Source of the DNA: Anderseniella sp963700735
GTDB taxonomy: Bacteria > Pseudomonadota > Alphaproteobacteria > Rhizobiales > Aestuariivirgaceae
Direction of reading: 5' to 3'
Length of the DNA: 64,000 nucleotides
Assembly: GCA_963700735.1 (NCBI GenBank)
Contig: CAVOYR010000005.1
Span: 744,001-808,000 of the forward strand
Made by a program: the position numbers and the translations under genes. The first letter of the stretch is position 1; each line of letters begins with the position of its first letter. Under the pieces are notes generated by a model, which searched no databases, was not told the DNA's origin, and worked only from the letters and a program-made list of their open reading frames with translations. Shown piece after piece: positions 53,845 through 63,324 of this stretch.

Positions 53845-54354
53845 TCAGCGGGGTTGATCCTGCCCCTTGCCGAAGACGGAGTCATACATCAGCACGGCCA
53901 CCCCGGCAACGATGGCCACGTCGGCAAGGTTGAAGACGTACCAGCTGAACGATCCGGCGTAGAGGTGGAAGAAGTCAGCCACCGCACCGTGCACCAGCCG
54001 GTCGGTGGCGTTGGCCAGTGCACCGCCCAGCACCAGCCCGATGGCGGCTGCCAGCAACGGTCTGGTCTGCCGGGCCAGCCACATCACCAGCACGGCCGAT
54101 ATGACCAGCGACAGGATGATGAGCATCCACTTGACGAACTGCGAATGCGAGGCAAACCAGCCGTAGGAGATGCCGTAGTTCCACACCATGACCAGGTCGA
54201 ACCCCGGCATGACGTTCACCGGCTGGCGTGCGGCAATGCCGTAGGGGCCGAGCATGTACCACTTGTGCGCCTGGTCCAGCACGTACGCCAGCACGGCAAT
54301 GCCCGTTCCGGCCGCAGACAGCGGCCCCCAGAAGCGCCGGGCTCCAGCCACCAT
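53845..54354 (-). CDS. lspA: Lipoprotein signal peptidase (SPase II)
   Basis: Four-helix inner-membrane aspartic protease that removes signal peptides from prolipoproteins such as the one encoded next. The 169-residue protein keeps the catalytic aspartates: D127 in HGAVADFF and D145 in FNLADV, plus NATDRLVHG. The ATG at 54354 overlaps the ileS stop by one base (TGATG), so it is coupled to ileS as in many bacteria. It ends 140 bases before the lipoprotein gene. Confidence 0.93.
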   Translation of the reverse strand: MVAGARRFWGPLSAAGTGIAVLAYVLDQAHKWYMLGPYGIAARQPVNVMPGFDLVMVWNYGISYGWFASHSQFVKWMLIILSLVISAVLVMWLARQTRPLLAAAIGLVLGGALANATDRLVHGAVADFFHLYAGSFSWYVFNLADVAIVAGVAVLMYDSVFGKGQDQPR

Positions 54355-57304
54355 CACACGGTCACGCCGCGCTTGGCCCATTCACGCAGGGCATCGGCAT
54401 CGCGCGGGGTCACGTCGGGATACTCGGCATCGCTGCCAACCTCCGTCGACACCTTCCACGAGCGCGCGCACTTGGTGCCCTTGGCCCTGGACGGCACGAC
54501 GGCCACGCCACGCACCTCGTCCATGCGCCAGGCATCGGCGGGGCCTGCCCCGCCGGTGACGGTCGCGCCCGAGGTGATGCTGATCTCGGCCACGTCGACA
54601 TCCGAGACGGCAGCCAGCAAGGCGTCGTCCTCGATGTAGATTTCCGGTGCGGACTCGAGCGATGAGCCAATGCGCTTTTCGCGCCGCTCCACTTCCAGCG
54701 CACCCGTAACCACGGAGCGGACCTTCATCACCCGCGCCCACTTGTCTTCCAGCGCCTTGTCGCGCCAGACGGCCGGCACCTCGGGGAACTGCTCGGTGTG
54801 CACGCAAGCCTCAGGCCCGTGGCGCTCCATCCAGGCCTCGTCGCAGGTGAAGGACAGGATCGGCGCCATCCACGTGACCACGCAATTGAAGATGCGGTCG
54901 ATGACGGTGAGTGATGCGCGGCGGCGCAGGCTGGACGGCGCATCGCAGTACAGCGCGTCCTTGCGCACGTCGAAATAGAACGACGACAGCTCGATGTTCA
55001 TGAAGTTGCCGAGTGCGGAATAGATGCGGCGGAAATCGAACTCGTCGTAGCCCTTGCGCACCACCGCGTCGAGGCGGGCCAGATGGCTGAGCATCAGCTT
55101 CTCGAGCTCGGGCATGTCGGCATCGGCGACGGCATCTTCGCGCTGGAAGTGTGCCAGCGAACCGAGCATCCAGCGCAGGGTGTTGCGCAGCTTGCGGTAT
55201 GCATCGACGTTGGACTTGAGGATTTCCGGGCCGATGCGCTGGTCCTCGGCATAGTCAACGGAGGCGACCCACAGGCGCAGGATATCTGCGCCGTACTGCT
55301 TGATGACGTCTTGCGGCACGGTGGTGTTGCCGAGCGATTTGGACATCTTGCGGCCCTGCTCGTCCATGGTGAAGCCGTGCGTCAGCACCGCGTCATAGGG
55401 CGCGCGGCCACGGGTGCCGCACGACTCCAGCAGCGAGGAATGGAACCACCCGCGATGCTGGTCGGAGCCTTCAAGGTACAGATCAGCAGGCCACTTCAGG
55501 TCGTCGCGCTGCTCCAGGCAGAAGGCATGGGTGGAGCCTGAATCGAACCACACGTCGAGGATGTCACGCACCTGCGTCCATTCACTGGTGGAGTATTCGG
55601 ACCCGAGGAAGCGTTCAGCCGCACCCTCGGCGTACCAGGCATCCGCGCCCTCAACCCGGAACGCGTCGAAGATGCGCTGGTTGACGGCTTCGTCCTTCAG
55701 CACCTCGCCTGCCTCATTGACGAACACCGCAATCGGCACACCCCAGGCGCGCTGGCGCGACAGCACCCAGTCAGGGCGGTCCTCGATCATGCCGCGCAGC
55801 CGCGTCTGGCCGCGCGCCGGCACGAACCGGGTATCATCGATCGCCTTCAGCGCAACGTTTCGCAAGGTGCCGTTCATTCCGGGAATGGACTTGTCCATGT
55901 GGACAAACCACTGCGGTGTGTTGCGGAAGATGATCGGCTTCTTCGAACGCCACGAGTGCGGGTATTCGTGCTTGAGGCGGCCGCGGGCAAACAGGTTGTT
56001 GGCCCCGATCAACGCCTTGATGACAACCTCGTTGGCCTTGCCCTTCTCGCCCTTGTCGGTGATGACCTGTTCGCCTTCAAAGCCTGGCGCATCGGCGGTA
56101 AAACGCCCATCAGGCCCTACAGTGAAGGGGATGGCCGGGTTTATGCCCGAGCTCCGGACCGTCGGTTGGTTGTCCATCCAGATGTCGAAGTCATCGCGCC
56201 CATGACCCGGTGCCGTGTGCACGAAACCGGTACCAGCGTCGTCGGTGACATGGTCGCCATCAAGCAACGGCACGTTGAAGTCATAGCCGCCTGCAAATCC
56301 ACGCAATGGATGATCACACAACATGAATTCAAACTCGTCATGGCCAACATCGAACGTCGTTCGCAATGTAGCTTGGCCTTAGCGACGCATTCTTCAGCTA
56401 AGTTGTCGGCGAGGATTAGCTTCTCGCCAGGCCGGGGACCAAAATCATTCTCTGCGATCGTTATCTCGTAGAGACCATACTTGATCCGACTGGAGTAGCA
56501 GATGGCGCGATTGCCAGGGATTGTCCAAGGTGTCGTTGTCCAGATCACAACGAAGGCACCCTGAAGGGCATCCAACAATTTAGATGCGTTTCCGAGTCCC
56601 TCTATCATTCCAGTCATCGGAGCTACCGATATCGGAAACTTCACCCACACCGTGTCGGACTCATAGGTCTCGTACTCGACCTCGGCCTCGGCCAGCGCGG
56701 TGCGCTCCACCACCGACCACATCACCGGCTTGGAGCCGCGATAGAGCTGGCCGGACATGGCGAACTTCATCAGCTCGTTGGCGATGATCGCCTCGGCCTC
56801 GAAGTTCATCGTCAGGTACGGCGTGACGAAATCGCCGACCACGCCGAGGCGCTTGAACTCTTCCGTCTGCACGCCGATCCAGTGTTTCGCGAACTGGCGG
56901 CATTCCTCGCGGAACTCGTTGACCGGTACCTCGTCCTTGTCCTTGCCGGCCGCGCGGTATTTCTCCTCGATCTTCCATTCGATCGGCAGGCCGTGACAGT
57001 CCCAGCCCGGCACGTAGTTGGAGTCGTAGCCGCGCATCTGGAACGAGCGGGTGATCAGGTCCTTGAGGATCTTGTTGAGCGCATGACCGATGTGGATGTT
57101 GCCGTTGGCATAGGGCGGGCCATCGTGCAGCACGTATTTCGGACGGCCCTTCGACTGCTCGCGGAGGGTCTTGTACAGGTCCATCCTGTCCCACTTGGCG
57201 AGGATTTCCGGCTCCTTTGCAGGCAGCCCGGCGCGCATGGGAAAATCGGTCTTGGGCAGGAACAGCGTTGAGGAATAGTCGCGTTCCGTCTTGGTATCGC
57301 TCAT
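54354..57304 (-). CDS. ileS: Isoleucyl-tRNA synthetase, frameshifted
   Basis: Charges tRNA-Ile and edits valine. The N-terminal frame starts MSDTKTERDYSSTLFLPKTDFPMRAG at 57304 and carries GPPYANGNIHIGHALN (HIGH). The C-terminal frame, open down to 54354, carries DEQGRKMSKSLGN (KMSKS), WFDSGSTHAF and the anticodon-binding domain. The frames meet near 56372 inside the editing domain, where adding one base (restoring KAKATLRTTFDVG) would rejoin them. The flanking 56290-56650 is distinctly lower in G+C. Such a gene is essential, so error or strain mixture is more likely than loss. Confidence 0.92.
56290..56650. other. Low-G+C patch inside ileS
   Basis: By hand count 56461-56640 is 90/180 G+C (50%), while 56701-56760 is 40/60 (67%). 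The patch still encodes plausible IleS editing-domain protein with different codon choices, and the ileS frameshift lies in it. It suggests homologous replacement or a chimeric assembly. Confidence 0.65.
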
Positions 57305-57455
57305 CGGTTCAAATCACGGGATAATTAAAGGATGCTGCGCCTTCTAACAGCGTTTGTGCGGGGATGGAAGCGGTGCTTGCCCGCGCCTGACTTCTGGCTG
57401 ATATTGTGGTCAATGCCTGCGACATCACCCACCATTCACTCAGGATCCCCTGCCC

Positions 57456-58052
57456 ATGTCCGACCTGCACACCGTTCCCGCCCGGCGCGGCAAGGCCACC
57501 CTTGTCAACAAGGGCCAGGCCATCAAGATCATCAACACGCACGGCACGCAGGTGGTGGACTTCTGGGCGTTCGTGGCCGGTCACCTGACCGAGTACACCG
57601 GCATGGACCAGTGCCGCGCCACCTGGACACGGCTGTTTCCGAAGACCGGCGATGCGCTGTATTCGAACCGCCGCCGCGCGCTGATGACCATGGTGGAAGA
57701 CACCTCGCCGGGCCGTCACGACACGCTGATGGCGCCGTGCGACAATGAACGCTACGGGCTGCTCGGCTGCAGGGAATATCACGACAACTGCAAGGACAAC
57801 ATGCACGCCGCGCTGGCGGAACTGGGGTACTACGTGCCGTACACGCCGGCCTCGATCAACCTGTTCATGAACATTCCCTGGTCGGAAGACGGTTCGCTGT
57901 CATTCGATCCGGCCCTGTCGAAGCCCGGCGACTATGTGGTGCTGCGCGCCGAGGTGGACGTGATTGCCGTGATGTCGTGCTGCCCGCAGGACATCCTGGC
58001 CATCAACTCGCAAAAGCCGGTCGAGGCGCACTTCCAGGTGCTTGACCAGTAA
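57456..58052 (+). CDS. DUF1989 (urea carboxylase-associated type) protein
   Basis: 198-residue cytosolic protein of DUF1989, a family found beside urea carboxylase and amino-acid catabolic genes; function unproven. Characteristic pieces are INTHGTQVVDFWAF near residue 27, a central DQCRATWTRLFPKTGDALYSNRRR and CKDNMHAAL, and a cysteine pair in VMSCCPQDILAIN near the end. The cysteines and histidines may bind a metal. No urea genes lie nearby. It converges with an Na+/solute symporter whose stop is 21 bases away. Confidence 0.8.
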   Translation: MSDLHTVPARRGKATLVNKGQAIKIINTHGTQVVDFWAFVAGHLTEYTGMDQCRATWTRLFPKTGDALYSNRRRALMTMVEDTSPGRHDTLMAPCDNERYGLLGCREYHDNCKDNMHAALAELGYYVPYTPASINLFMNIPWSEDGSLSFDPALSKPGDYVVLRAEVDVIAVMSCCPQDILAINSQKPVEAHFQVLDQ

Positions 58053-58073
58053 CGCGGCACAGCGCGGCGGCGG

Positions 58074-59450
58074 TCAGGTCGCCGCCTCGACATGCTTCGG
58101 CTTGAGCGCGGCGGCGAAGGCACCGCAGCCGATGGTCAGCACGGCCACGCAGATGAGCAGCAGCTTGGTGTACTTGTGCTCGATGCCGAAGGCTGCGGTC
58201 ATGAAGCCGTTGCCGCCTTCCTCGAGGTAGTACAGCACCGCGCCAGCCATGGCCGACGCGAATGCCGCGTGGAACGCCCACAAGCTGACCCGCCGGCCGC
58301 CGATGATGCAGAACAGGATCACCGGCGTCAGGAACATCGATGCCGTACCGGATATGGCAACGGCGGCGTAAAGCTCCTTGGTATCAAGGAACAGGAAGAC
58401 CAGCCCGCCGAACATGAACGCCAGCATGGCAATGCGGCCATTGGCGAGCGTGGGGGCGGCCAGCCCCATGTCCTTGATGGCCAGCTTGGATGCACTCGAA
58501 AGCGTCGAGTCCAGCGTCGACACCGCCGACACGATCAGCGCGACGTTGAGCACCAGCATGGTGGTGTCGCCCAGGGTGCGGCGCAGCACGTCCAGCATGG
58601 CTTCGTCCGGCAGCTTCACGGTGCCGGCATAGACACCCAGCATCGCAAACAGGAAAATGCAGGCCATCGACAGCCAGCCTGCGTGCAGGAAGGATTTCCA
58701 CGTGGTGTTCCGGTCGGCCAGGAAGCCGCGATCCATCATGACGGGATCGTGCATCGGGTACGAGATGACCTGCAGCATGGCCACCATGAGCAATATCCAG
58801 CCCGGGTCAGTGACCGGCCGGGCGGTCGATCCCAGCAGCGAAACGCTCCAGCCCGGCGCACCGGCGAGGGCAACCACCAGTGCGGCCAGCATTACCAGGA
58901 ACACGCTCATCTGGAAAACGTCAGTGCGCAACGACGACTGCAGGCCGCCCAGCATGGCATAGCCCAGCGTGAACAGGGCAGCGATACTGGCGGCCGCGAG
59001 GTAGAGCGTGGTGCCTTCAGCGCCGAAGATGATGCCGACCACGATCAGGTTGGCGAACACTTCTGACAGCAGCCGCAAGGCAACCACCACGTTGTAGGCG
59101 CTGGTGCCGGAGGGGCCGAACCGGTCGGTCAGGAACGCCTGGACCGAATTGAAACCGTGGCGGAAGCGGATCTGGTCGACAATCACGGCACCGGTGAAGA
59201 ACGACAGGTAATAGGCGGTGTAGGCCAGCGCGCCACCGATGCCGTAGTAAAATCCGAGGATGGCGGCGGTCAGCAGCGAGCGCGCGAAGATCCACGTGGT
59301 GACCTGGCTGAACACCAGCGTGATCATCGATGGCGCGGACCCGTCTGCCGATTGTCCGGCATAGAACCCGTCCACGGTGCGCTTGCGCGGGGTGAGCAGA
59401 AGGGAAATCACGGCGAGAACGATCAACGTCGCGAGGAGAGGCGTGGTCAT
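58074..59450 (-). CDS. Sodium:solute symporter (SSS family)
   Basis: Sodium-coupled permease of 458 residues with about 13 helices. SSS features are the N-terminal RKRTVDGFYAGQSADG loop after TM1, a glycine-rich GFYYGIGGALAYTAYY, SVQAFLTDRFGPSG, and the core-helix region STLDSTLSSASKLAIKD. ATG 59450 gives the correct first helix (TPLLATLIVLAVISLLL); the frame above it is unlikely. Substrate cannot be told. It converges with the DUF1989 gene. Confidence 0.87.
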   Translation of the reverse strand: MTTPLLATLIVLAVISLLLTPRKRTVDGFYAGQSADGSAPSMITLVFSQVTTWIFARSLLTAAILGFYYGIGGALAYTAYYLSFFTGAVIVDQIRFRHGFNSVQAFLTDRFGPSGTSAYNVVVALRLLSEVFANLIVVGIIFGAEGTTLYLAAASIAALFTLGYAMLGGLQSSLRTDVFQMSVFLVMLAALVVALAGAPGWSVSLLGSTARPVTDPGWILLMVAMLQVISYPMHDPVMMDRGFLADRNTTWKSFLHAGWLSMACIFLFAMLGVYAGTVKLPDEAMLDVLRRTLGDTTMLVLNVALIVSAVSTLDSTLSSASKLAIKDMGLAAPTLANGRIAMLAFMFGGLVFLFLDTKELYAAVAISGTASMFLTPVILFCIIGGRRVSLWAFHAAFASAMAGAVLYYLEEGGNGFMTAAFGIEHKYTKLLLICVAVLTIGCGAFAAALKPKHVEAAT

Positions 59451-59637
59451 TACGGGGTGGGCCCAGCTGCAGGAATTGAGGTGGCGCAACCTGTGTCGCA
59501 GCCAGCGCGGTTTCTCAAGTCACGTTTGGATGATTGGGGTGTGAGCGGCCGGGCCCGCTGGCCGGTTTGTTCCCGGCCGCCCGAGGTGCTAGCATGGGCT
59601 CCGATAGTTTGGCACCAGTGCAAACGGGCAGGTATCC

Positions 59638-59940
59638 ATGAGCGGCTTTTTCTCGAAACTGTTTGGCGGCGGCAAGGACACCCCGGCCGGCGCGCCGAAA
59701 GGCGAAGTCGAGGTCTACAACGGCTATGAGATCGAACCCCGCCCCAAATCTGCCGGCGGCCAGTTCAACATTGCCGGGATCATCCGCAAGCAGGGCGAGC
59801 CGGATGGCCCGGCGCACGAGTTCATCCGCGCCGACACCTTCCCCAATGCCGAGGAAGCCGCGCGCTACACGATCATCAAGGCGAAGCAGATCATCGACCA
59901 GAAGGGCGAGCGGATGTTTGCCGATGGCGGCGGCTGGTAG
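59638..59940 (+). CDS. hlyU: HlyU-family protein
   Basis: 100-residue protein of the HlyU family, named for a Vibrio activator of haemolysin/RTX genes; alphaproteobacterial members are mostly uncharacterised. Family marks are the start MSGFFSKLFGGGKD, YNGYEIEPRPKSAGGQFNIAG and a C-terminal AKQIIDQKGERMF. The next gene, 118 bases downstream and co-oriented, encodes an RTX calcium-binding protein, so the Vibrio link may be more than chance, though one example proves nothing. Confidence 0.85.
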   Translation: MSGFFSKLFGGGKDTPAGAPKGEVEVYNGYEIEPRPKSAGGQFNIAGIIRKQGEPDGPAHEFIRADTFPNAEEAARYTIIKAKQIIDQKGERMFADGGGW

Positions 59941-59992
59941 GACCAGCGCTTGTTGCGCAAGCTGTCACGGCTTGTGAAGAACTGCACATTTA

Positions 59993-60047
59993 CCCCCTTG
60001 CGAAGTGTGGTTGTTGTTCATCAACAACAATTCACAACCTTGAGGGG
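59993..60047 (+). promoter_or_regulatory. Leader hairpin upstream of the RTX gene
   Basis: A nested stem: CCCC (59994-59997) with GGGG (60044-60047), TGTG (60006-60009) with CACA (60033-60036), and GTTGTTG (60010-60016) with CAACAAC (60022-60028) around a 5-base loop. The right outer arm is the AGGGG ribosome site, 11 bases before the ATG, and TTTTT follows the stem. It could block translation or stop transcription. Confidence 0.5.
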
Positions 60048-60058
60048 TTTTTAAAAAA

Positions 60059-61207
60059 ATGGCTTACCAACTCACGATCAACAACTGGTGGATATCTAAG
60101 CCGCTTCTCGGCATGACCTGGTACGTTAACGGTACCCAGAACAGCGATAACCTTTATGGCACAATTGCCAACGACATCATCAAGGCAGGTGATGGCAATG
60201 ACCGCATCTACGGTAGCGTCGGTGCTGACCAGATTGACGGCGGCAATGGATACGACGGCATCAACTACTACAGATCAACGCAAGGTGTGACCGTCAATCT
60301 GGCAACGGGTCAAGGCTTTGGTGGGGATGCACAGGGCGACACTTACACGAGCATCGAATTCGTCTATGGCTCGGCTTACAATGATGTGCTGATTGCCAGT
60401 TCAACCGGAAGCTCGCTGAGCGGCAGCGATGGTGATGACCAGTTGTCAGGTGGAGCCGGGCACGACGATCTCTTTGGTGACAATGGTAACGACACCCTGA
60501 ATGGCGGCGCTGGACACGATGAACTCTATGGTGGCAATGGAAACGACAACCTCTATGGCGATGCCGGACAGGATTATCTTTCCGGTGGCAAAGGGAACGA
60601 CAACCTCTATGGCGGCGCTGATGATGACGAGCTCGCTGGAGGTGCCGGTTCAGACTTCATCGATGGTGGAAGTGGCTATGACACACTGGATTTCCGCAAT
60701 TCGTTTTTAGGCGTGACAGTCAACCTTGAAACCGGCACAGGTCTTGGCGGAGACGCGCATGGTGACACCTACGAAAATATTGAGGGGGTCCAAGGCAGCA
60801 ATCAAAATGACGTCCTGATTGGAGACAATTTAGAAAGTGGCAATTGGCTTTTCGCCAATGACGGTAGTGATGTTCTCAATGGCATGGGCGGTAACGATTA
60901 CCTTGAAGGTGGAAGAGGTGCCGACACATTCGTGTTCATCAATGATGACCGGTTTGGTAACAACAACGACATCTTCCATGGCCGTGACAATATATACGAT
61001 TTCAACTCCGCAGAAGGCGACCGCATTGATCTTTCGCAAACCGAAGTCCGCGACTGGAATGACCTGATCAACGGTGGCGACCGGTTCCTCACCGATGACG
61101 GACAAGGAAACGCAATAATCTATACGATGAACGGCGTTGAAGGTGATTATATCAATTTGTTTGGTGTCAGCGCGAGCAGCCTCACAGCAGACGATTTCAT
61201 TTTCTGA
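60059..61207 (+). CDS. RTX calcium-binding repeat protein
   Basis: Probably secreted by a type I system. The 382 residues have no signal peptide. Nine or ten GGXGXDXL nonapeptides occupy about residues 122-208 and would form a calcium beta-roll. A 40-residue module (GVTVNLATGQGFGGDAQGDTY at 76, again at 218) flanks the array on each side. A C-terminal domain ends GVSASSLTADDFIF, like a type I secretion signal. No catalytic domain is seen, so the function is open. G+C is low for the window (60/120 in two counted lines) and no T1SS genes are nearby. The ATG follows an AGGGG site in a leader hairpin. Confidence 0.88.
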   Translation: MAYQLTINNWWISKPLLGMTWYVNGTQNSDNLYGTIANDIIKAGDGNDRIYGSVGADQIDGGNGYDGINYYRSTQGVTVNLATGQGFGGDAQGDTYTSIEFVYGSAYNDVLIASSTGSSLSGSDGDDQLSGGAGHDDLFGDNGNDTLNGGAGHDELYGGNGNDNLYGDAGQDYLSGGKGNDNLYGGADDDELAGGAGSDFIDGGSGYDTLDFRNSFLGVTVNLETGTGLGGDAHGDTYENIEGVQGSNQNDVLIGDNLESGNWLFANDGSDVLNGMGGNDYLEGGRGADTFVFINDDRFGNNNDIFHGRDNIYDFNSAEGDRIDLSQTEVRDWNDLINGGDRFLTDDGQGNAIIYTMNGVEGDYINLFGVSASSLTADDFIF

Positions 61208-61256
61208 TCACGGGCTCAAGGCAACACTGAAAATCTGATGGGGCGACTGGCAGATG

Positions 61257-62621
61257 TCAGCCGCTCCACTTGGTGCGCATGGTTACAAGTTCTTCGGAGG
61301 CGGTCGGGTGGACGGCCATGGTTGCGTCAAAGTCAGCCTTGGTGGCACCCATCTTCAGCAGGATGCCCAGCATCTGCGCCATTTCACCGGCATCCGGCCC
61401 GAGGATGTGACAGCCGGCGACCCGGCCGGTGCTGGCCACCACGACCAGCTTCATCAGCATCTTCTCGTCACGTCCGGACAGGGTGTGGCGCATGGGCCGG
61501 AACACCGACTTGTAGATGTCGACGTCCTTGAACCGCTCGCGCGCCTGCGCCTCGGTCAGGCCGACGGTGCCGATCTCGGGCTGCGAGAACACCGCCGTGG
61601 CGATCAGGTCGTGGTCAACCTTGACGTCCTTGCCGCCGAACACCGTATCGGCAAACGCATGGCCTTCGCGGATGGCGACCGGGGTCAGCGCCACACGGTC
61701 GGTGACGTCGCCCACGGCGTAGATGGTGTCCACGCTGGTCTTCGAATACTCGTCAACCTTGATGGCGCCGTTCTCGTGCAGTTCGACGCCTGCATTCTCC
61801 AGGCCCAGCCCGCCGGTATAGGCATTGCGGCCGATGGCGAACATGATCTGGTCCACCTCGCGCACGTCGCCGCCCGTCAGGGTGCCATGCAGCTTGTCGC
61901 CCTTCTTCTCGATCTTCGAGAACACCTGGCCGCAGACGATATCGACGCCCTTCTTCTTCATTTCGCTGGTCAGGTGGTCGCGCACGTCCTCGTCGAACCC
62001 ACGCAGGATCTTGTCGCCGCGATAGAGCAGCGTGGTATCGACGCCCAGCCCGTTGAAGATCGATGCAAACTCGACCGCGATGTAGCCGCCGCCGGCAATG
62101 ATGATGCTTTCCGGCAGCTTTTCCAGGTGCAGCGCATCGTTGGAGGTGATGGTGTGCTCGATGCCTTCAAGGTTGTGGTCGATGTTGGGTTGGCCGCCGG
62201 TGGCGATCAACACGTACCTGGTGGTAATGTGGCGCTCCAGCCCGACCAGCCGCACCGAGTGGGTGTCGCGCAGCTCCGCCCGGCAATGGAATAGTTCGAC
62301 GCCGGCCGATGCGAGGGTCTTTTCGTAGACGGCGTTGAGCCGGTCGATTTCCCGGTCCTTGTTGGCAATCAGCGTCGGCCAGTCGAATGCGACCTTGCTG
62401 GTGGTCCAGCCATAGCCCATCGCGTCTTCGAAGTGTTCGGCATACTGGCTCGCATAGACCAGCAGTTTCTTCGGCACGCAGCCGCGAATGACGCACGTGC
62501 CGCCGAAGCGGTACTCCTCGGCGATGGCGACCCGTGCGCCGTGCTGGGCGGCGATGCGGGCGGCACGCACACCGCCTGAGCCGCCGCCGATGACGAAGAG
62601 GTCGTAGTCGTATTCTGACAT
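61257..62621 (-). CDS. gor: Glutathione-disulfide reductase
   Basis: NADPH-dependent flavoenzyme that reduces oxidised glutathione. The 454 residues have the FAD loop GGGSGGVRAAR at 12-22, the redox disulfide C43/C48 in GGTCVIRGCVPKK, an NADPH-binding domain (IIIAGGGYIAVEFASIFNGLG) and the C-terminal catalytic HPTASEE, whose histidine completes the active site across the dimer. It lies one base after rpiA, so rpiA and gor form one operon with gabD upstream. Confidence 0.94.
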   Translation of the reverse strand: MSEYDYDLFVIGGGSGGVRAARIAAQHGARVAIAEEYRFGGTCVIRGCVPKKLLVYASQYAEHFEDAMGYGWTTSKVAFDWPTLIANKDREIDRLNAVYEKTLASAGVELFHCRAELRDTHSVRLVGLERHITTRYVLIATGGQPNIDHNLEGIEHTITSNDALHLEKLPESIIIAGGGYIAVEFASIFNGLGVDTTLLYRGDKILRGFDEDVRDHLTSEMKKKGVDIVCGQVFSKIEKKGDKLHGTLTGGDVREVDQIMFAIGRNAYTGGLGLENAGVELHENGAIKVDEYSKTSVDTIYAVGDVTDRVALTPVAIREGHAFADTVFGGKDVKVDHDLIATAVFSQPEIGTVGLTEAQARERFKDVDIYKSVFRPMRHTLSGRDEKMLMKLVVVASTGRVAGCHILGPDAGEMAQMLGILLKMGATKADFDATMAVHPTASEELVTMRTKWSG

Positions 62622-62622
62622 G

Positions 62623-63324
62623 TCAGCCCGCTTTCCGCGAAATCACTTCAATGCCGTCGGGTCCGCCAAGAATGGCCAGGCCCGCCATGTCGATGAACAG
62701 GCCGTGATCGACCACGCCGGGGATGGTAGACAGCACCGATGCCAGCTTCTGGGCGTCCGGGATCCTGCCGAACGAGCAGTCGATGATGACGTTGCCATTG
62801 TCCGTGACGAACAGCTCGTCATGGCGGATGCGCAAGGCGAGTTCGCCCTCGCAGCCCGCCCAGCGGGCAGCGTGCTCGATCTTCATCGCGGTGGACTTTA
62901 CCCCGAACGGCACGATCTCGACCGGCAGTGGAAACTGGCCAAGACGCGAGACTTTCTTGCTGCTGTCGGCGATGACGATCATCTGCCGCGATGACGAGGC
63001 GACGATCTTTTCGCGCAGCAGTGCGCCCCCGCCACCCTTGATCAGGGTCAGGTCGGCGTCCAGCTCATCGGCACCGTCCACGGTCAGGTCGAGGATCGGT
63101 TCCTCGTCCAGCCGGGTCAGCGGAATGTTCAGGCTTTCGGCCTGCTGCCGGGTGGCTTCGGAGGTCGGAACGCAGACAACGTTCAATCCGTCCGCCACCA
63201 TCCTGCCCAGGCCGGCGACGAATTTCGCCGCCGTCGACCCGGTTCCCAGCCCCAGTTTCATGCCGTCGCGCACGTGCTTCAACGCCTCGCGCGCGGCGGC
63301 CTCCTTCGCCTCGTCTGGTGTCAC
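62623..63324 (-). CDS. rpiA: Ribose-5-phosphate isomerase A
   Basis: Interconverts ribose 5-phosphate and ribulose 5-phosphate in the pentose phosphate pathway, which also supplies NADPH for the glutathione reductase encoded next. The 233 residues include LGTGSTAAKFV near the N-terminus, DGADELDADLTLIKGGGGALLREK with the catalytic residues, and VPFGVKSTAMKIE. It overlaps the dehydrogenase gene by 4 bases and is followed by gor after 1 base. Confidence 0.95.
   Translation of the reverse strand: MTPDEAKEAAAREALKHVRDGMKLGLGTGSTAAKFVAGLGRMVADGLNVVCVPTSEATRQQAESLNIPLTRLDEEPILDLTVDGADELDADLTLIKGGGGALLREKIVASSSRQMIVIADSSKKVSRLGQFPLPVEIVPFGVKSTAMKIEHAARWAGCEGELALRIRHDELFVTDNGNVIIDCSFGRIPDAQKLASVLSTIPGVVDHGLFIDMAGLAILGGPDGIEVISRKAG

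Noticed and set aside
57456..58052. Calling the DUF1989 gene part of a urea-degradation system
   Set aside because: No urea carboxylase, allophanate hydrolase or urea transporter is present nearby.
60059..61207. Calling the RTX protein a toxin or protease
   Set aside because: It has calcium-binding repeats and a secretion-like end but no catalytic or pore-forming domain.
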